NCBI GenBank assembly: GCA_900543305.1
Contig: UQQZ01000022.1
Location: forward strand, 1 to 36,571
Origin: an uncultured Oscillospiraceae bacterium
GTDB lineage: Bacteria > Bacillota > Clostridia > Oscillospirales > Acutalibacteraceae
Direction of reading: 5' to 3'
Length of the DNA stretch: 36,571 nt
Shown here: piece after piece, positions 1 to 6,737 of the stretch
Position numbering within the stretch: position 1 is the stretch's first letter
Layout: each line of letters begins with the position of its first letter
The notes under the pieces: generated by a model
The model's input: the letters and a program-made list of their open reading frames with translations, nothing else
Databases searched by the model: none
What the model was told of the DNA's origin: nothing
Made by a program: the position numbers and the translations under genes

Positions 1-332
1 AAGAAAACATCCAAAACGAGCGGGAAAATACCACTCGGTTTGTGGTAATCTCTCGGGAGGCCATTTTACCGGAGGATGCCAGTAAGATCAGCCTTTGTTT
101 CTCCTTGCCCCATGTGACAGGTTCCCTGTCTCAGGTGTTGGAGCGGTTTGCCATGGCAGGGCTGAACTTGACAAAAATCGAGTCGCGGCCTTTGCCGGGA
201 AAAAATTTTGAGTATGATTTCTATCTGGATTTTACCGGGAACATTCATCAACCGGAGACATTGGAGCTGATCTGCGCTCTTCACGACGAACTTCCCCGGT
301 TTTCTTTCTTGGGAAATTACAACGAAGAGTGA
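1..332 (+). CDS. pheA: Prephenate dehydratase, C-terminal ACT domain (5' truncated by window)
   Basis: The reading frame is open from the left edge (first full codon at base 3) and ends with TGA at 330-332, so only the C-terminal ~109 residues are seen. TTRFVVIS followed by SLPHVTGSLSQVLERF and then TKIESRP is the signature of the ACT regulatory domain at the end of prephenate dehydratase; the ESRP segment contributes to phenylalanine feedback binding in this family. The enzyme converts prephenate to phenylpyruvate in phenylalanine synthesis. The catalytic domain lies outside the window, so a fused chorismate mutase-dehydratase cannot be excluded. An internal GTG at 42 is not a credible start because the domain clearly begins upstream. 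Confidence 0.9.
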   Translation, partial: ENIQNERENTTRFVVISREAILPEDASKISLCFSLPHVTGSLSQVLERFAMAGLNLTKIESRPLPGKNFEYDFYLDFTGNIHQPETLELICALHDELPRFSFLGNYNEE

Positions 333-358
333 TCAAAGGTTAGAAAGGGTGGATTGCA

Positions 359-868
359 ATGAACGAAATTACCATGGAACGGGTGGAGACCCAGGAGCAG
401 ATCGATACCTTGTGTGCTATTGCCCAGAAGGTGTGGCACGAGACGTTTGATTCCATGCTGCCGGAAGGACAGACGGATTACATGATCGACAAATTTCAGT
501 CGGACCATGCGATCAAAGATCAGATGGCCCATCAGAATTACCGGTATTATCTTGCCAAGCTCCAGGGGAACTATGCGGGATTTGTAGGGTTTGCTCCCCG
601 CTATGAGGGAAAAGAAGAGATGTATTTGAGCAAGGTATACCTCTTGCCGGAAGCCCGGCACCAAGGGGTAGTCAAGGCCATGTTTGAGCTGGTGGAAGAG
701 CAGACAAAACAGGAAGGCCTGTCCAAGATCCGGCTTACCGTCAATAAGCACAACACCCATGCGGCCAAAGTGTACGAACACTATGGCTATAAGACCGTAG
801 AATGTGCGGTAGCGGATATTGGCAATGGCTATGTGATGGACGATTTCATCATGGTGAAGACCCTGTGA
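359..868 (+). CDS. GNAT family N-acetyltransferase
   Basis: 169 residues. The ATG at 359 follows a purine-rich RBS (gaaaggg). The GNAT fold is indicated by the beta4-alpha3 region LSKVYLLPEARHQGV, the acetyl-CoA pyrophosphate-binding segment, and the late HAAKVYEHYGYKT helix typical of the C-terminal half. The ending GNGYVMDDFIM resembles PaiA-like and related small acetyltransferases of Firmicutes. The substrate is unknown. Its last codons overlap the GTG start of the next gene (GTGA), which suggests translational coupling. The gene follows pheA by 26 bp and may be co-transcribed, but no functional link is evident. Confidence 0.85.
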   Translation: MNEITMERVETQEQIDTLCAIAQKVWHETFDSMLPEGQTDYMIDKFQSDHAIKDQMAHQNYRYYLAKLQGNYAGFVGFAPRYEGKEEMYLSKVYLLPEARHQGVVKAMFELVEEQTKQEGLSKIRLTVNKHNTHAAKVYEHYGYKTVECAVADIGNGYVMDDFIMVKTL

Positions 869-1383
869 AGCCGGGGGAGAGCTTGGAGTCCCTGAGCCGG
901 GAGGAGCTGCTGGAGCTGATCTCCCTGTACGCCAAAAACTGGTTGGCCATGGATGGGGTGTGGTTCCAATCGGTGGAGCGGACTCGGGGGATGGACGAGG
1001 CCATGTACCACGACGGGGAAGCCTGGAAGCGGTTTACGGTCATTGAAGCACGGCGGATCAAGAACTTTCTCAAGCTGCCGGAGCATCCCGGCCTGGAAGG
1101 GTTGGCCAAAGCCCTTTCCTTTCGGCTGTATGCTAATCTCAATAGGGACGAAATCACCATCCAAGGGAATACCCTTTTGTACCGGACGCTGGATTGCCGT
1201 GTGCAGCGGGCCCGGGCCCGGAAGGGAATGGAATACCATCCCTGCAAATCGGTGGGGATTGTAGAGTATTCCGGGTTTGCAAGAGAGATTGACGACAGGA
1301 TTTCCTGTGCATGTGTCAGCTGTTACCCGGACGTGGAAGATGAAAGCTGTGCCTGTTCCTGGTTGTTTACCTTGGAAGAATAG
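865..1383 (+). CDS. DUF6125-type cysteine-containing protein
   Basis: 172 residues from the GTG at 865, which overlaps the TGA of the upstream GNAT gene. The frame stays open back to 802, but the GTG gives the family-like beginning (SLESLSREELLELISLYAK). The body resembles DUF6125-family proteins of Clostridia: KNWLAMDGVWFQSVE, then a WKRFTVIEARRIKNFL helix, a CRVQRARARKG segment, and a C-terminal cysteine cluster (CKSVGIVEYSGFAR followed by CACVSCYP and CACSW). The conserved cysteines suggest metal or cofactor binding, or hydrolase-like chemistry, but no function is known to me. The family name is from recall and was not searched. It is followed by a terminator, so pheA-GNAT-DUF6125 probably form one transcript. 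Confidence 0.75.
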   Translation: MKPGESLESLSREELLELISLYAKNWLAMDGVWFQSVERTRGMDEAMYHDGEAWKRFTVIEARRIKNFLKLPEHPGLEGLAKALSFRLYANLNRDEITIQGNTLLYRTLDCRVQRARARKGMEYHPCKSVGIVEYSGFAREIDDRISCACVSCYPDVEDESCACSWLFTLEE

Positions 1384-1393
1384 GCCAATGGAG

Positions 1394-1427
1394 ACGCTTC
1401 TCGCAAAAATGCGGGGAGCGCCTTTTT
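1394..1427 (+). terminator. Rho-independent terminator after the DUF6125 gene
   Basis: Arms GCTTCTCGC (1396-1404) and GCGGGGAGC (1411-1419) pair with two G-U pairs around loop aaaaat, followed by gccttttt. It lies 10 bp after the stop codon at 1383. Confidence 0.75.
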
Positions 1428-1566
1428 GATGGAAGGAAAAACGGTGCCGACAGCTTGTGACAGACTTTCTGGGGAGAAAGGGGTATCATGGGTCACCAGG
1501 CGCATAATCGCCGGGCCTGTCTCATAGGCATGTACCAGACTCTAAGTGACAAGGAGAACGAGACCC

Positions 1567-2256
1567 ATGAAACGAATTCTTGCGTTATTTTTGACGGCAT
1601 CCCTGCTTCTCACGGGAGCGGGGGCGATTGCCGGGGGCGCGTCCGCCGCTGGGTTGTCCCAATATATCCAGGTAGTGGGATATGACCCCAACGTGGATTA
1701 CACGGCTGCTATCCAACAGACTCTGGAGGAAGGGGGAAAATACGCCCTGCAAGTGGGGGCCATTTATGAACGTCAGAGAAATCTGAAGATCCAGAAAATG
1801 GGCCTGGACTATGAAACCACCGATTATTTTGAACGGTATACCACGGCCCAAGCAATTTTGCAAGCCATGGAGGAGGACGCGAAACCTGACTATACCCAGG
1901 AGGAATTGGATCTTCTCTCCCGGATCATTTACGCGGAGGTGGGATGTACCTGGATTCCTGACTGGGTGCAGCGGATGGTGGGCAGTGTGGTGCTCAACCG
2001 GGTGGCCAGCAATTACTATCCGGATACCATCCGTGAGGTGATCTATCAGCCTGGTCAATACGCTCCCACCTGGGACGGATCCATCCACAAGACGCCAGAT
2101 GCCAGGTCTGTTGCCAATGCCAGGTATGTTTTGGAACATGGAAGCACCTGTCCGGAGACCGTGGTAGGACAAAATTCTATCATCACGGGAGGAGGCGTCT
2201 ACACATCCTATCGGGATCCCGTTCTGGGAACCACCGTTTATTTCTGTTATCTATAA
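1567..2256 (+). CDS. Secreted SleB-like cell wall (cortex) hydrolase
   Basis: 229 residues. The ATG at 1567 is chosen over an in-frame ATG at 1546 because aaggag at 1551-1556 is well spaced and the protein then opens with a clean signal peptide (MKRILALFLTASLLLTGAG). The mature part has a roughly 70-residue linker, then a Hydrolase_2/SleB-type domain: LLSRIIYAEVG, RMVGSVVLNRV, IREVIYQPGQYAP, then SVANARYVLEHG. The glutamate in IIYAEVG is at the position used as catalytic acid in SleB/CwlJ lytic transglycosylases. The likely role is peptidoglycan or spore cortex hydrolysis; no peptidoglycan-binding repeat is present, unlike full SleB. The gene stands alone between two terminators. Confidence 0.85.
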   Translation: MKRILALFLTASLLLTGAGAIAGGASAAGLSQYIQVVGYDPNVDYTAAIQQTLEEGGKYALQVGAIYERQRNLKIQKMGLDYETTDYFERYTTAQAILQAMEEDAKPDYTQEELDLLSRIIYAEVGCTWIPDWVQRMVGSVVLNRVASNYYPDTIREVIYQPGQYAPTWDGSIHKTPDARSVANARYVLEHGSTCPETVVGQNSIITGGGVYTSYRDPVLGTTVYFCYL

Positions 2257-2272
2257 AGAAGGTTAGAATCGA

Positions 2273-2296
2273 AAGCCGCTGAAAGGCGGCTTTTTT
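2273..2296 (+). terminator. Rho-independent terminator after the SleB-like gene
   Basis: Perfect stem AAGCCGC (2273-2279) with GCGGCTT (2286-2292), loop tgaaag, running into six T residues. Confidence 0.85.
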
Positions 2297-2343
2297 GCTG
2301 GAGAAAAATTTATCGGGGGATAGGAAAACGCCACTCTTTCGTG

Positions 2344-2349
2344 TATAAT
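2344..2349 (+). promoter_or_regulatory. Extended -10 promoter for the PNPOx-family gene
   Basis: A perfect TATAAT at 2344-2349 is preceded by TG (cgtgtataat). The -35 position holds only a weak match (aggaaa), so this reads as an extended -10 sigma-A promoter. It lies about 80 bp before the gene start. Confidence 0.55.
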
Positions 2350-2426
2350 GGAAAAAACTGCCCAGAGGAGAAAGCGGAAGAAAGTCAGCTGGTCTGCCTG
2401 GGGAGATCTTTGGAGGAGGAATCAAG

Positions 2427-2831
2427 ATGGAACACGGAATCCAGGAAGTCTACGAATTTCTCAAACAGAGCGGCACCTACTATTTAGCCACGGTGGAAGG
2501 GGATCAACCTCGAGTGCGTCCCTTTGGCACCATCGACCTGTTTGATGGCCGGCTTACCCTGCAAACCGGGAAAGTCAAGGACGTTTCCAAACAACTCCTA
2601 ATAAATCCTAAAGCGGAGATTTGTGCTTTCTACCAAGGTCGTTGGCTGCGGGTAGCTGCCCGTTTGGTGGAAGACCCCCGGCTGGAGGCCCAAGAGCACA
2701 TGTTGGAAGCATACCCCAACTTAAAGAACCGGTATCAAGCAGGAGATGGCAACACGCAAATTTTCGCCTTGGAGGGGGCTACAGCCACCTTTTCTTCCTT
2801 TACGGAGGAGCCCTACACCGTAACTTTTTAA
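2427..2831 (+). CDS. Pyridoxamine 5'-phosphate oxidase-family flavin-binding protein
   Basis: 134 residues. The ATG at 2427 follows ggaggagg. The split-barrel FMN-binding fold is suggested by FLKQSGTYYLATVEGDQPRV, RPFGTIDLFDGRLTLQTG, then KDVSKQLLINPKAEICAF and a GRWLRVAARLVED strand. It is much shorter than PdxH and belongs to the general PNPOx-like superfamily found in anaerobes, so vitamin B6 synthesis should not be assumed. A flavin-dependent reductase or FMN-sequestering role is equally possible. It is transcribed towards thiC, and its terminator has been split by the mobile element immediately downstream. Confidence 0.85.
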   Translation: MEHGIQEVYEFLKQSGTYYLATVEGDQPRVRPFGTIDLFDGRLTLQTGKVKDVSKQLLINPKAEICAFYQGRWLRVAARLVEDPRLEAQEHMLEAYPNLKNRYQAGDGNTQIFALEGATATFSSFTEEPYTVTF

Positions 2832-2850
2832 GGCAAAGCCTCCCAGAAAC

Positions 2851-2864
2851 AAAAAATCCGCGGA
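2851..2864. terminator. Left arm of a bidirectional terminator split by the mobile element
   Basis: AAAAAATCCGCGGA here is the exact reverse complement of TCCGCGGATTTTTT at 8457-8470, on the far side of the inserted element. Joined at the GA dinucleotides (2869-2870 and 8449-8450), the arms would form a stem with a 12-nt loop and T-tracts on both strands, serving the convergent PNPOx gene and thiC. Confidence 0.8.
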
Positions 2865-2872
2865 GTTAGATG

Positions 2873-2892
2873 GGTGCTCGTAAGACAGTAAT
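2873..2892 (+). repeat. Left terminal inverted repeat of the element
   Basis: ggtgctcgtaagacagtaat matches the reverse complement of 8429-8448 (ggtggtcgtaaaacagtaat) at 18 of 20 positions. Likely recombinase-binding arm sequence. Confidence 0.8.
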
Positions 2893-2946
2893 TCTAAAAA
2901 ATTACTATTTTACGGCATCTGTCTGGCAGGGTTGGAAACAACAACG

Positions 2947-2989
2947 AAAAGAACGATGTCGAGTCGAAAGACCGGCATCGTTCTTTTTT
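2947..2989 (+). terminator. Terminator just inside the left end of the element
   Basis: Arms AAAAGAACGATG (2947-2958) and CATCGTTCTTTT (2976-2987) form a 12-bp stem running into a T-tract. It would stop transcripts entering from the host PNPOx gene, whose own terminator was broken by the insertion. Confidence 0.8.
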
Positions 2990-3023
2990 GCAACAAAATA
3001 TTAGAATTACGGAGGTATTTACC

Positions 3024-3269
3024 ATGAAACACCTGTTATCTTGTGAATTTAACCTTGATACTGCTTGTGTAGAGCTTTGCTTTTCAGATGGCAGCATGGT
3101 TTCTATCGACACTATTGCTGTGGAAAATGAAGTGGTAAACAATATGTATCAACAGTCGGAACTCGACTATCTGATCTATAATGACCCTGCTGCATACGCT
3201 AATTTGATATTATGCGGCAATCCCAAAGCCTATCTAAAGGCAGTAACAGAATACAAATCGCTTGATTGA
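3024..3269 (+). CDS. DUF6061-type small protein of mobile elements
   Basis: 81 residues. The start is the ATG at 3024 behind a strong cggaggt RBS; the frame is open upstream to 2988 but only through the terminator. The sequence (FNLDTACVELCFSDGSM, ELDYLIYNDPAAYANLIL, KAYLKAVTEY) matches my recall of DUF6061 proteins found in many Firmicutes integrative elements; this was not searched. There is no signal peptide or catalytic motif. Function is unknown. It is a separate unit closed by the terminator at 3276. Confidence 0.75.
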   Translation: MKHLLSCEFNLDTACVELCFSDGSMVSIDTIAVENEVVNNMYQQSELDYLIYNDPAAYANLILCGNPKAYLKAVTEYKSLD

Positions 3270-3275
3270 TTTGCC

Positions 3276-3304
3276 ACGCCCCAAGGTCAACTTGGGGCGT
3301 ATTT
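3276..3304 (+). terminator. Terminator after the DUF6061-type gene
   Basis: Perfect 10-bp stem ACGCCCCAAG (3276-3285) and CTTGGGGCGT (3291-3300), loop gtcaa, followed by atttt. Confidence 0.85.
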
Positions 3305-3348
3305 TCAAAAATGCTACACTTTAATGTGTTGGATTCCACCGTACTATC

Positions 3349-3378
3349 TTGAAAATCGTCGTAGCCTCATGATACAAT
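3349..3378 (+). promoter_or_regulatory. Promoter of the radical SAM gene pair
   Basis: TTGAAA (3349-3354), 18-bp spacer, TACAAT (3373-3378). It lies about 50 bp before the first radical SAM start and downstream of a terminator, so the pair is its own transcription unit. Confidence 0.7.
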
Positions 3379-3380
3379 AG

Positions 3381-3396
3381 ATGTGTGTCCACACAT
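3381..3396. promoter_or_regulatory. Candidate operator at the radical SAM promoter
   Basis: ATGTGTGTCCACACAT is a palindrome with 7-bp arms, placed 2 bp after the -10 hexamer, so a bound protein would block initiation. Almost the same motif (ATGTGTGTACACACGT) recurs at 6066-6081 in the oriT-like region. Confidence 0.5.
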
Positions 3397-3426
3397 AAAA
3401 CAATTATTGCACTATGGAGAAAAAAT

Positions 3427-4329
3427 ATGAGATTATCATCTTTTTTTCATTTCGCCACATTTGGTGTGAAAACAATCTTATTTGGAAAAAAGGAACCTAT
3501 TTTGGGTACGGTTATCGTGACTGACAAATGCAATCTGCATTGCAAACATTGTTCGGTCAACAATATTACAGCGGTTATCTATCCATATGAGCAAATCCGA
3601 AATGAAATGCAGCAGCTTTATGATATGGGCATTCGCATTCTGTTTTTCTGCGGCGGTGAAACCTTCCTCTGGAAAGACGGAGAGCGTAATCTCCGTGATT
3701 TAGTGATCGAAGCTAAGCAGATGGGATTTCTCATCGTCAATGTGGTGACGAACGGAACATTCCCCATTGATCTTCCAGAAGCCGACTTGATTCTTCTCAG
3801 CTTGGATGGTGATAAGCAACGTCACAATGAAGTCCGTGGCGATACATATGACATCATTATGAAGAACATAAGCAATGCTACCGCAGACAACATTTGTTTC
3901 TATATGGCCATCAACCAGATCAACAAGGACTATGTACGGGATGTCTGCATCACTGCCCGTGACACAAAGAATGTCCGAGCAGTATCCTTCAATTTCCACA
4001 CACCTTACCCAGATACAAAGGAGTTGGCTCTTACGACGGAAGAAAAAGCTGCTTGCTGCGCTGCCATCACCCAGATGATGAAGGAAGGTGCGCCGGTATT
4101 CAATTTGAAAAGTGCTTTTCCGTATCTCATTGAGAACCGTTTCCCGACGCCTTGCTATCAGTGTGTTGTCATGGAGAACGGAAAGTTGTCCACCTGCGGA
4201 CGCTGTATCGAGGTTCCAGGACTGTGCGAACAATGCGGCTATTTCTTTGTGGCTGAGTACACACTTCTGTTCAGAGGTAATCCAAAAATTATATTCGAAA
4301 TGCTTCGAACATATCTAAAGTACATTTAG
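3427..4329 (+). CDS. Radical SAM protein with C-terminal CxxC clusters (SPASM-like)
   Basis: 300 residues. The ATG at 3427 lies 6 bp after GGAGA and is preferred to an upstream in-frame GTG at 3385, which falls inside the operator palindrome. The [4Fe-4S]/SAM motif is CNLHCKHC (Cys35, Cys39, Cys42), with the GGE motif at 76-78 (FFCGGETF) and a LDGDKQRHNEVRG region as in SPASM/MoaA-type enzymes. The C-terminus holds three CxxC pairs (Cys243/246, 257/260, 267/270), consistent with an auxiliary Fe-S cluster, although the spacing is not canonical SPASM. A short aromatic tail follows (FFVAEYTLLF). Substrate is unknown. No peptide precursor gene is visible nearby, which argues weakly against RiPP maturation. 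It is coupled to the second radical SAM gene 7 bp downstream. Confidence 0.85.
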   Translation: MRLSSFFHFATFGVKTILFGKKEPILGTVIVTDKCNLHCKHCSVNNITAVIYPYEQIRNEMQQLYDMGIRILFFCGGETFLWKDGERNLRDLVIEAKQMGFLIVNVVTNGTFPIDLPEADLILLSLDGDKQRHNEVRGDTYDIIMKNISNATADNICFYMAINQINKDYVRDVCITARDTKNVRAVSFNFHTPYPDTKELALTTEEKAACCAAITQMMKEGAPVFNLKSAFPYLIENRFPTPCYQCVVMENGKLSTCGRCIEVPGLCEQCGYFFVAEYTLLFRGNPKIIFEMLRTYLKYI

Positions 4330-4336
4330 GTGAACT

Positions 4337-5590
4337 ATGGGTATCATTACGAATCTGACACGAATGTGGCTGACCAGATCGGTCAAGCCATTTACATTCA
4401 AAAATGAATATGACGAACAGCTACCATTTGCAGATTGTGAAAACCTTGGACTATATGTTCATATTCCGTTTTGTAAAAGCATCTGCAATTTCTGCCCTTA
4501 TTGCAAGGTTGGCTATTCCAGAGAACTTTGCAACAGATACATAGATTCCTTACTCAAGGAAATCCACCTTGTAGGAAATCAGTATCCAGGCAAGAAAAAA
4601 GTAACCAGCATATATTTTGGCGGCGGCACACCGGCTTTGGCGGCTGACCGTATCGGTGAGATTATCGATGCCCTGAACGAGCATTTTATCATCACAGAGG
4701 GAATTGGTCTGGAGCTGCATCCAGAAAATGTGACGAAGGAAGTCCTTGCGGTGTTAAAGGCTGCCGGTGTAACCAAGGTCAGCATTGGCATTCAGTCTTT
4801 CCACAATAAATATCAGAGTATCCTTGGAAGAAAGACCGTTGATACCCACGCAATGAAAAAAGCATTGGATGCAGTGAGGTTTGAAACCGTTTCAATGGAC
4901 TTTATCTTTGCACTCCCTGAGCAAACCTATGATGATTTGAAGTCTGACATCGACGAAGCCTTTTCTCTGGGTGCAAATCATGTTGCTATTTATCCGTTTA
5001 TTGATTTTACCTTTACGGCAAGCCCGGTAAAGACCATGCCTAAAAAAGAAAAGCGAGAGCTGTTGGACAGTATTACAAGGTATTGCATGAGCAAGGGGTA
5101 TTCCCGCAACTCCATTTGGACATTCTCCAGTGAACCAGAAGCAAACTACTCCTCTATGACAAGAGACAACTTCCTTGGCTTTGGTTGTTCCGCAACAACC
5201 CTGCTAAGAAATCAGTTTAAGATCAATACATTTGATATAGCATCCTATTGCGAGAGAATCGGCAGAGAGACGCTGGCTACTTCTCTTACAATCCGTTTTA
5301 CAAAGCGACAGAGAATGATTTACTGGCTGTTCTGGACAGCATATAGCACTAAGGTAAATGCAAAGGACTTTGAACGGTTTTTTGGTGTGCCACTGAAAAA
5401 GATGTATGGCTTCGAGCTTTGGGCTGCCAAGCGACTGCGGTTTGTGACCGAAGAAAACGGCATGTACGCCATGACCTTGAAGGGTGCGTTCTATTACCAT
5501 TATTACGAGAATTTCTACACGCTGTCCTACATCGACAAAATGTGGGGCATTATGCGAAAAGAAGCGTTTCCGGACATGCTTGAACTGTAA
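4337..5590 (+). CDS. HemN/HemW-like radical SAM protein (coproporphyrinogen III oxidase family)
   Basis: 417 residues. The ATG at 4337 uses an aggtga RBS that overlaps the stop of the previous gene. The N-terminal third has LGLYVHIPFCKSICNFCPYC: Cys46, Cys50 and Cys53 bind the radical SAM cluster, and an extra Cys56 follows. The HemN/HemW motifs FGGGTPA (95-100), LELHPENVT and KVSIGIQSFH are present. The C-terminal third (RFTKRQRMIYWLFW onward) is a winged-helix-like HemN-type region but diverges. The family includes true oxidases, the heme chaperone HemW and anaerobic heme-degrading enzymes (ChuW/HutW); sequence alone does not decide. Being cargo and paired with another radical SAM enzyme, it is unlikely to be the housekeeping HemW. 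Confidence 0.85.
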   Translation: MGIITNLTRMWLTRSVKPFTFKNEYDEQLPFADCENLGLYVHIPFCKSICNFCPYCKVGYSRELCNRYIDSLLKEIHLVGNQYPGKKKVTSIYFGGGTPALAADRIGEIIDALNEHFIITEGIGLELHPENVTKEVLAVLKAAGVTKVSIGIQSFHNKYQSILGRKTVDTHAMKKALDAVRFETVSMDFIFALPEQTYDDLKSDIDEAFSLGANHVAIYPFIDFTFTASPVKTMPKKEKRELLDSITRYCMSKGYSRNSIWTFSSEPEANYSSMTRDNFLGFGCSATTLLRNQFKINTFDIASYCERIGRETLATSLTIRFTKRQRMIYWLFWTAYSTKVNAKDFERFFGVPLKKMYGFELWAAKRLRFVTEENGMYAMTLKGAFYYHYYENFYTLSYIDKMWGIMRKEAFPDMLEL

Positions 5591-5606
5591 AGGATGGTGA
5601 GCATTT

Positions 5607-5954
5607 TTGCCAGATAACAGAAACAGGGTTCGTCCAAAGCAGATAAAGTTTTTTGTGAACGATCAAGAATACGAGTTGATAAGAAAGAAAATGGCGCAAA
5701 TGGGAACAGACAACATGAGTGCCTATATTCGAAAAATGGTAATCGATGGGTATGTTGTGAATTTGGATATGCCTGAACTCCGTGAGCTGACTTCCAAAAT
5801 GAAACGAATATCCAACAGTGAAAACCAGATTGCCAAACAGCTCAACACAACAGGTAACATCTACGAAGCTGATATCGAAGAAATCAAAAAGAATCAGGAA
5901 GAAATTTACGAAGGCATTAAAAAAATTCTGCTTTCTCTCTCCCATCTGAAGTGA
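5607..5954 (+). CDS. mobC: MobC-like relaxosome accessory protein
   Basis: 115 residues. The start is TTG at 5607 behind aaggatggtga; no in-frame ATG or GTG is better placed. The N-terminus is a ribbon-helix-helix type segment (KQIKFFVNDQEYELIRKKM, then MSAYIRKMVIDGYV), and the C-terminal half is polar and coiled-coil-like. This is the layout of MobC proteins that help a relaxase bind oriT. It begins 16 bp after the second radical SAM gene. In related elements the relaxase gene follows; here it is absent and an oriT-like region follows directly. It could also act as a DNA-binding repressor on the repeated ATGTGTG palindromes. Confidence 0.8.
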   Translation: MPDNRNRVRPKQIKFFVNDQEYELIRKKMAQMGTDNMSAYIRKMVIDGYVVNLDMPELRELTSKMKRISNSENQIAKQLNTTGNIYEADIEEIKKNQEEIYEGIKKILLSLSHLK

Positions 5955-6267
5955 TATCAGCTCCGCAGGAGCGTAGCCGATTTTGAAAAAATCGTCAAAG
6001 GGCTTGGGATGCTTCCCAACAAGCTTTTGCAAAAATCAGCTTCGCTGAAATTTGCAAAACGCACGATGTGTGTACACACGTGCACTGCTTGCAAAGTTTG
6101 TTTTGACCTTTTGTAAGCAAATTGAAGATTTTCATTTTCCACCAAATCGGCAACGCTATATTTTGTAAAACATCGCAGTGTACAGCTACACCTGCGGTAC
6201 TTGCAATCCCAACAATACTTTGAATAAATCGAATTAAAGTGAATGAAAGAAAAGGAGGCTCGACAGG
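5955..6267. other. oriT-like intergenic region rich in inverted repeats
   Basis: 313 bp without a gene. By eye it holds a run of hairpins: GCTCC-gca-GGAGC near 5960; TTGGGA/TCCCAA near 6005; an arm pair TTTTGCAAA...TTTGCAAAA around TCAGC-ttc-GCTGA near 6024-6060; the palindrome at 6066-6081 inside an outer GCAC/GTGC pair; and CGCAG...CTGCG enclosing TGTA/TACA near 6175-6198. Such clusters beside mobC are typical of transfer origins. The nick site cannot be fixed. A good RBS (aaaggagg) for the next gene closes the region at about 6250. Confidence 0.55.
6066..6081. repeat. Second copy of the ATGTGTG palindrome
   Basis: ATGTGTGTACACACGT differs from the 3381-3396 palindrome at 2 of 16 positions. 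The two copies lie at the cargo promoter and in the oriT-like region, suggesting one protein binds both. Confidence 0.55.
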
Positions 6268-6660
6268 ATGGATGAGAAACGAACAGAGGAAGAAGCCCGT
6301 AAGCTTACTCCCGAAGAAATAGATGATATGATTTTTGAGGAACAAATTGCGAGTGGAGAGCATAACGAGAAAGTTCCCGAATACTACTTCTCCAATCCCG
6401 ACCCGTATGCCAAGGTCGAGTCTCGCCCCGATGATGCACCAAAGCGTGACATCAAGTTTGATGAGAACGGTAACATCGTTGTAAAAAATCCGTCTGCCTT
6501 TTGGTTGCCCGAAGTGACAATCGTGGATGAAATCGGCGGCGCAGAATACACAGTTACAGGCAGCTACGAGGGCACGGAAACTCTTGATAAAAAGCTCAAA
6601 CGCATTATGGAGCAGAACGCTGCCGATGATGAATCTGATATCACGGAGGATGGCGAATGA
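6268..6660 (+). CDS. TnpW-like transposon-encoded protein
   Basis: 130 residues. The ATG at 6268 follows aaaggagg. The first 80 residues are acidic and low in order (LTPEEIDDMIFEEQIASGEH). The C-terminal half contains EIGGAEYTVTGSYEGTETLD and KKLKRIMEQN, which resembles the conserved core of TnpW-family proteins encoded next to serine recombinases in Tn4451-like elements. The exact role of TnpW is not established. Its TGA at 6658-6660 overlaps an in-frame ATG of the recombinase frame (ATGA), so the two genes are probably translated together. Confidence 0.7.
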   Translation: MDEKRTEEEARKLTPEEIDDMIFEEQIASGEHNEKVPEYYFSNPDPYAKVESRPDDAPKRDIKFDENGNIVVKNPSAFWLPEVTIVDEIGGAEYTVTGSYEGTETLDKKLKRIMEQNAADDESDITEDGE

Positions 6661-6737
6661 ATAGCGACACCTCTCTTGATATAAACAACCATTCCAATCC
6701 TGTACAGACAGTTGCCCAACAAAAGGAGGATAACGAA

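Noticed and set aside
3427..5590. RiPP (ribosomal peptide) cluster around the SPASM-like radical SAM gene
   Set aside because: No short precursor-like gene or exporter is visible within the element. The small DUF6061-type gene is separated by a terminator and lacks a leader/core layout.
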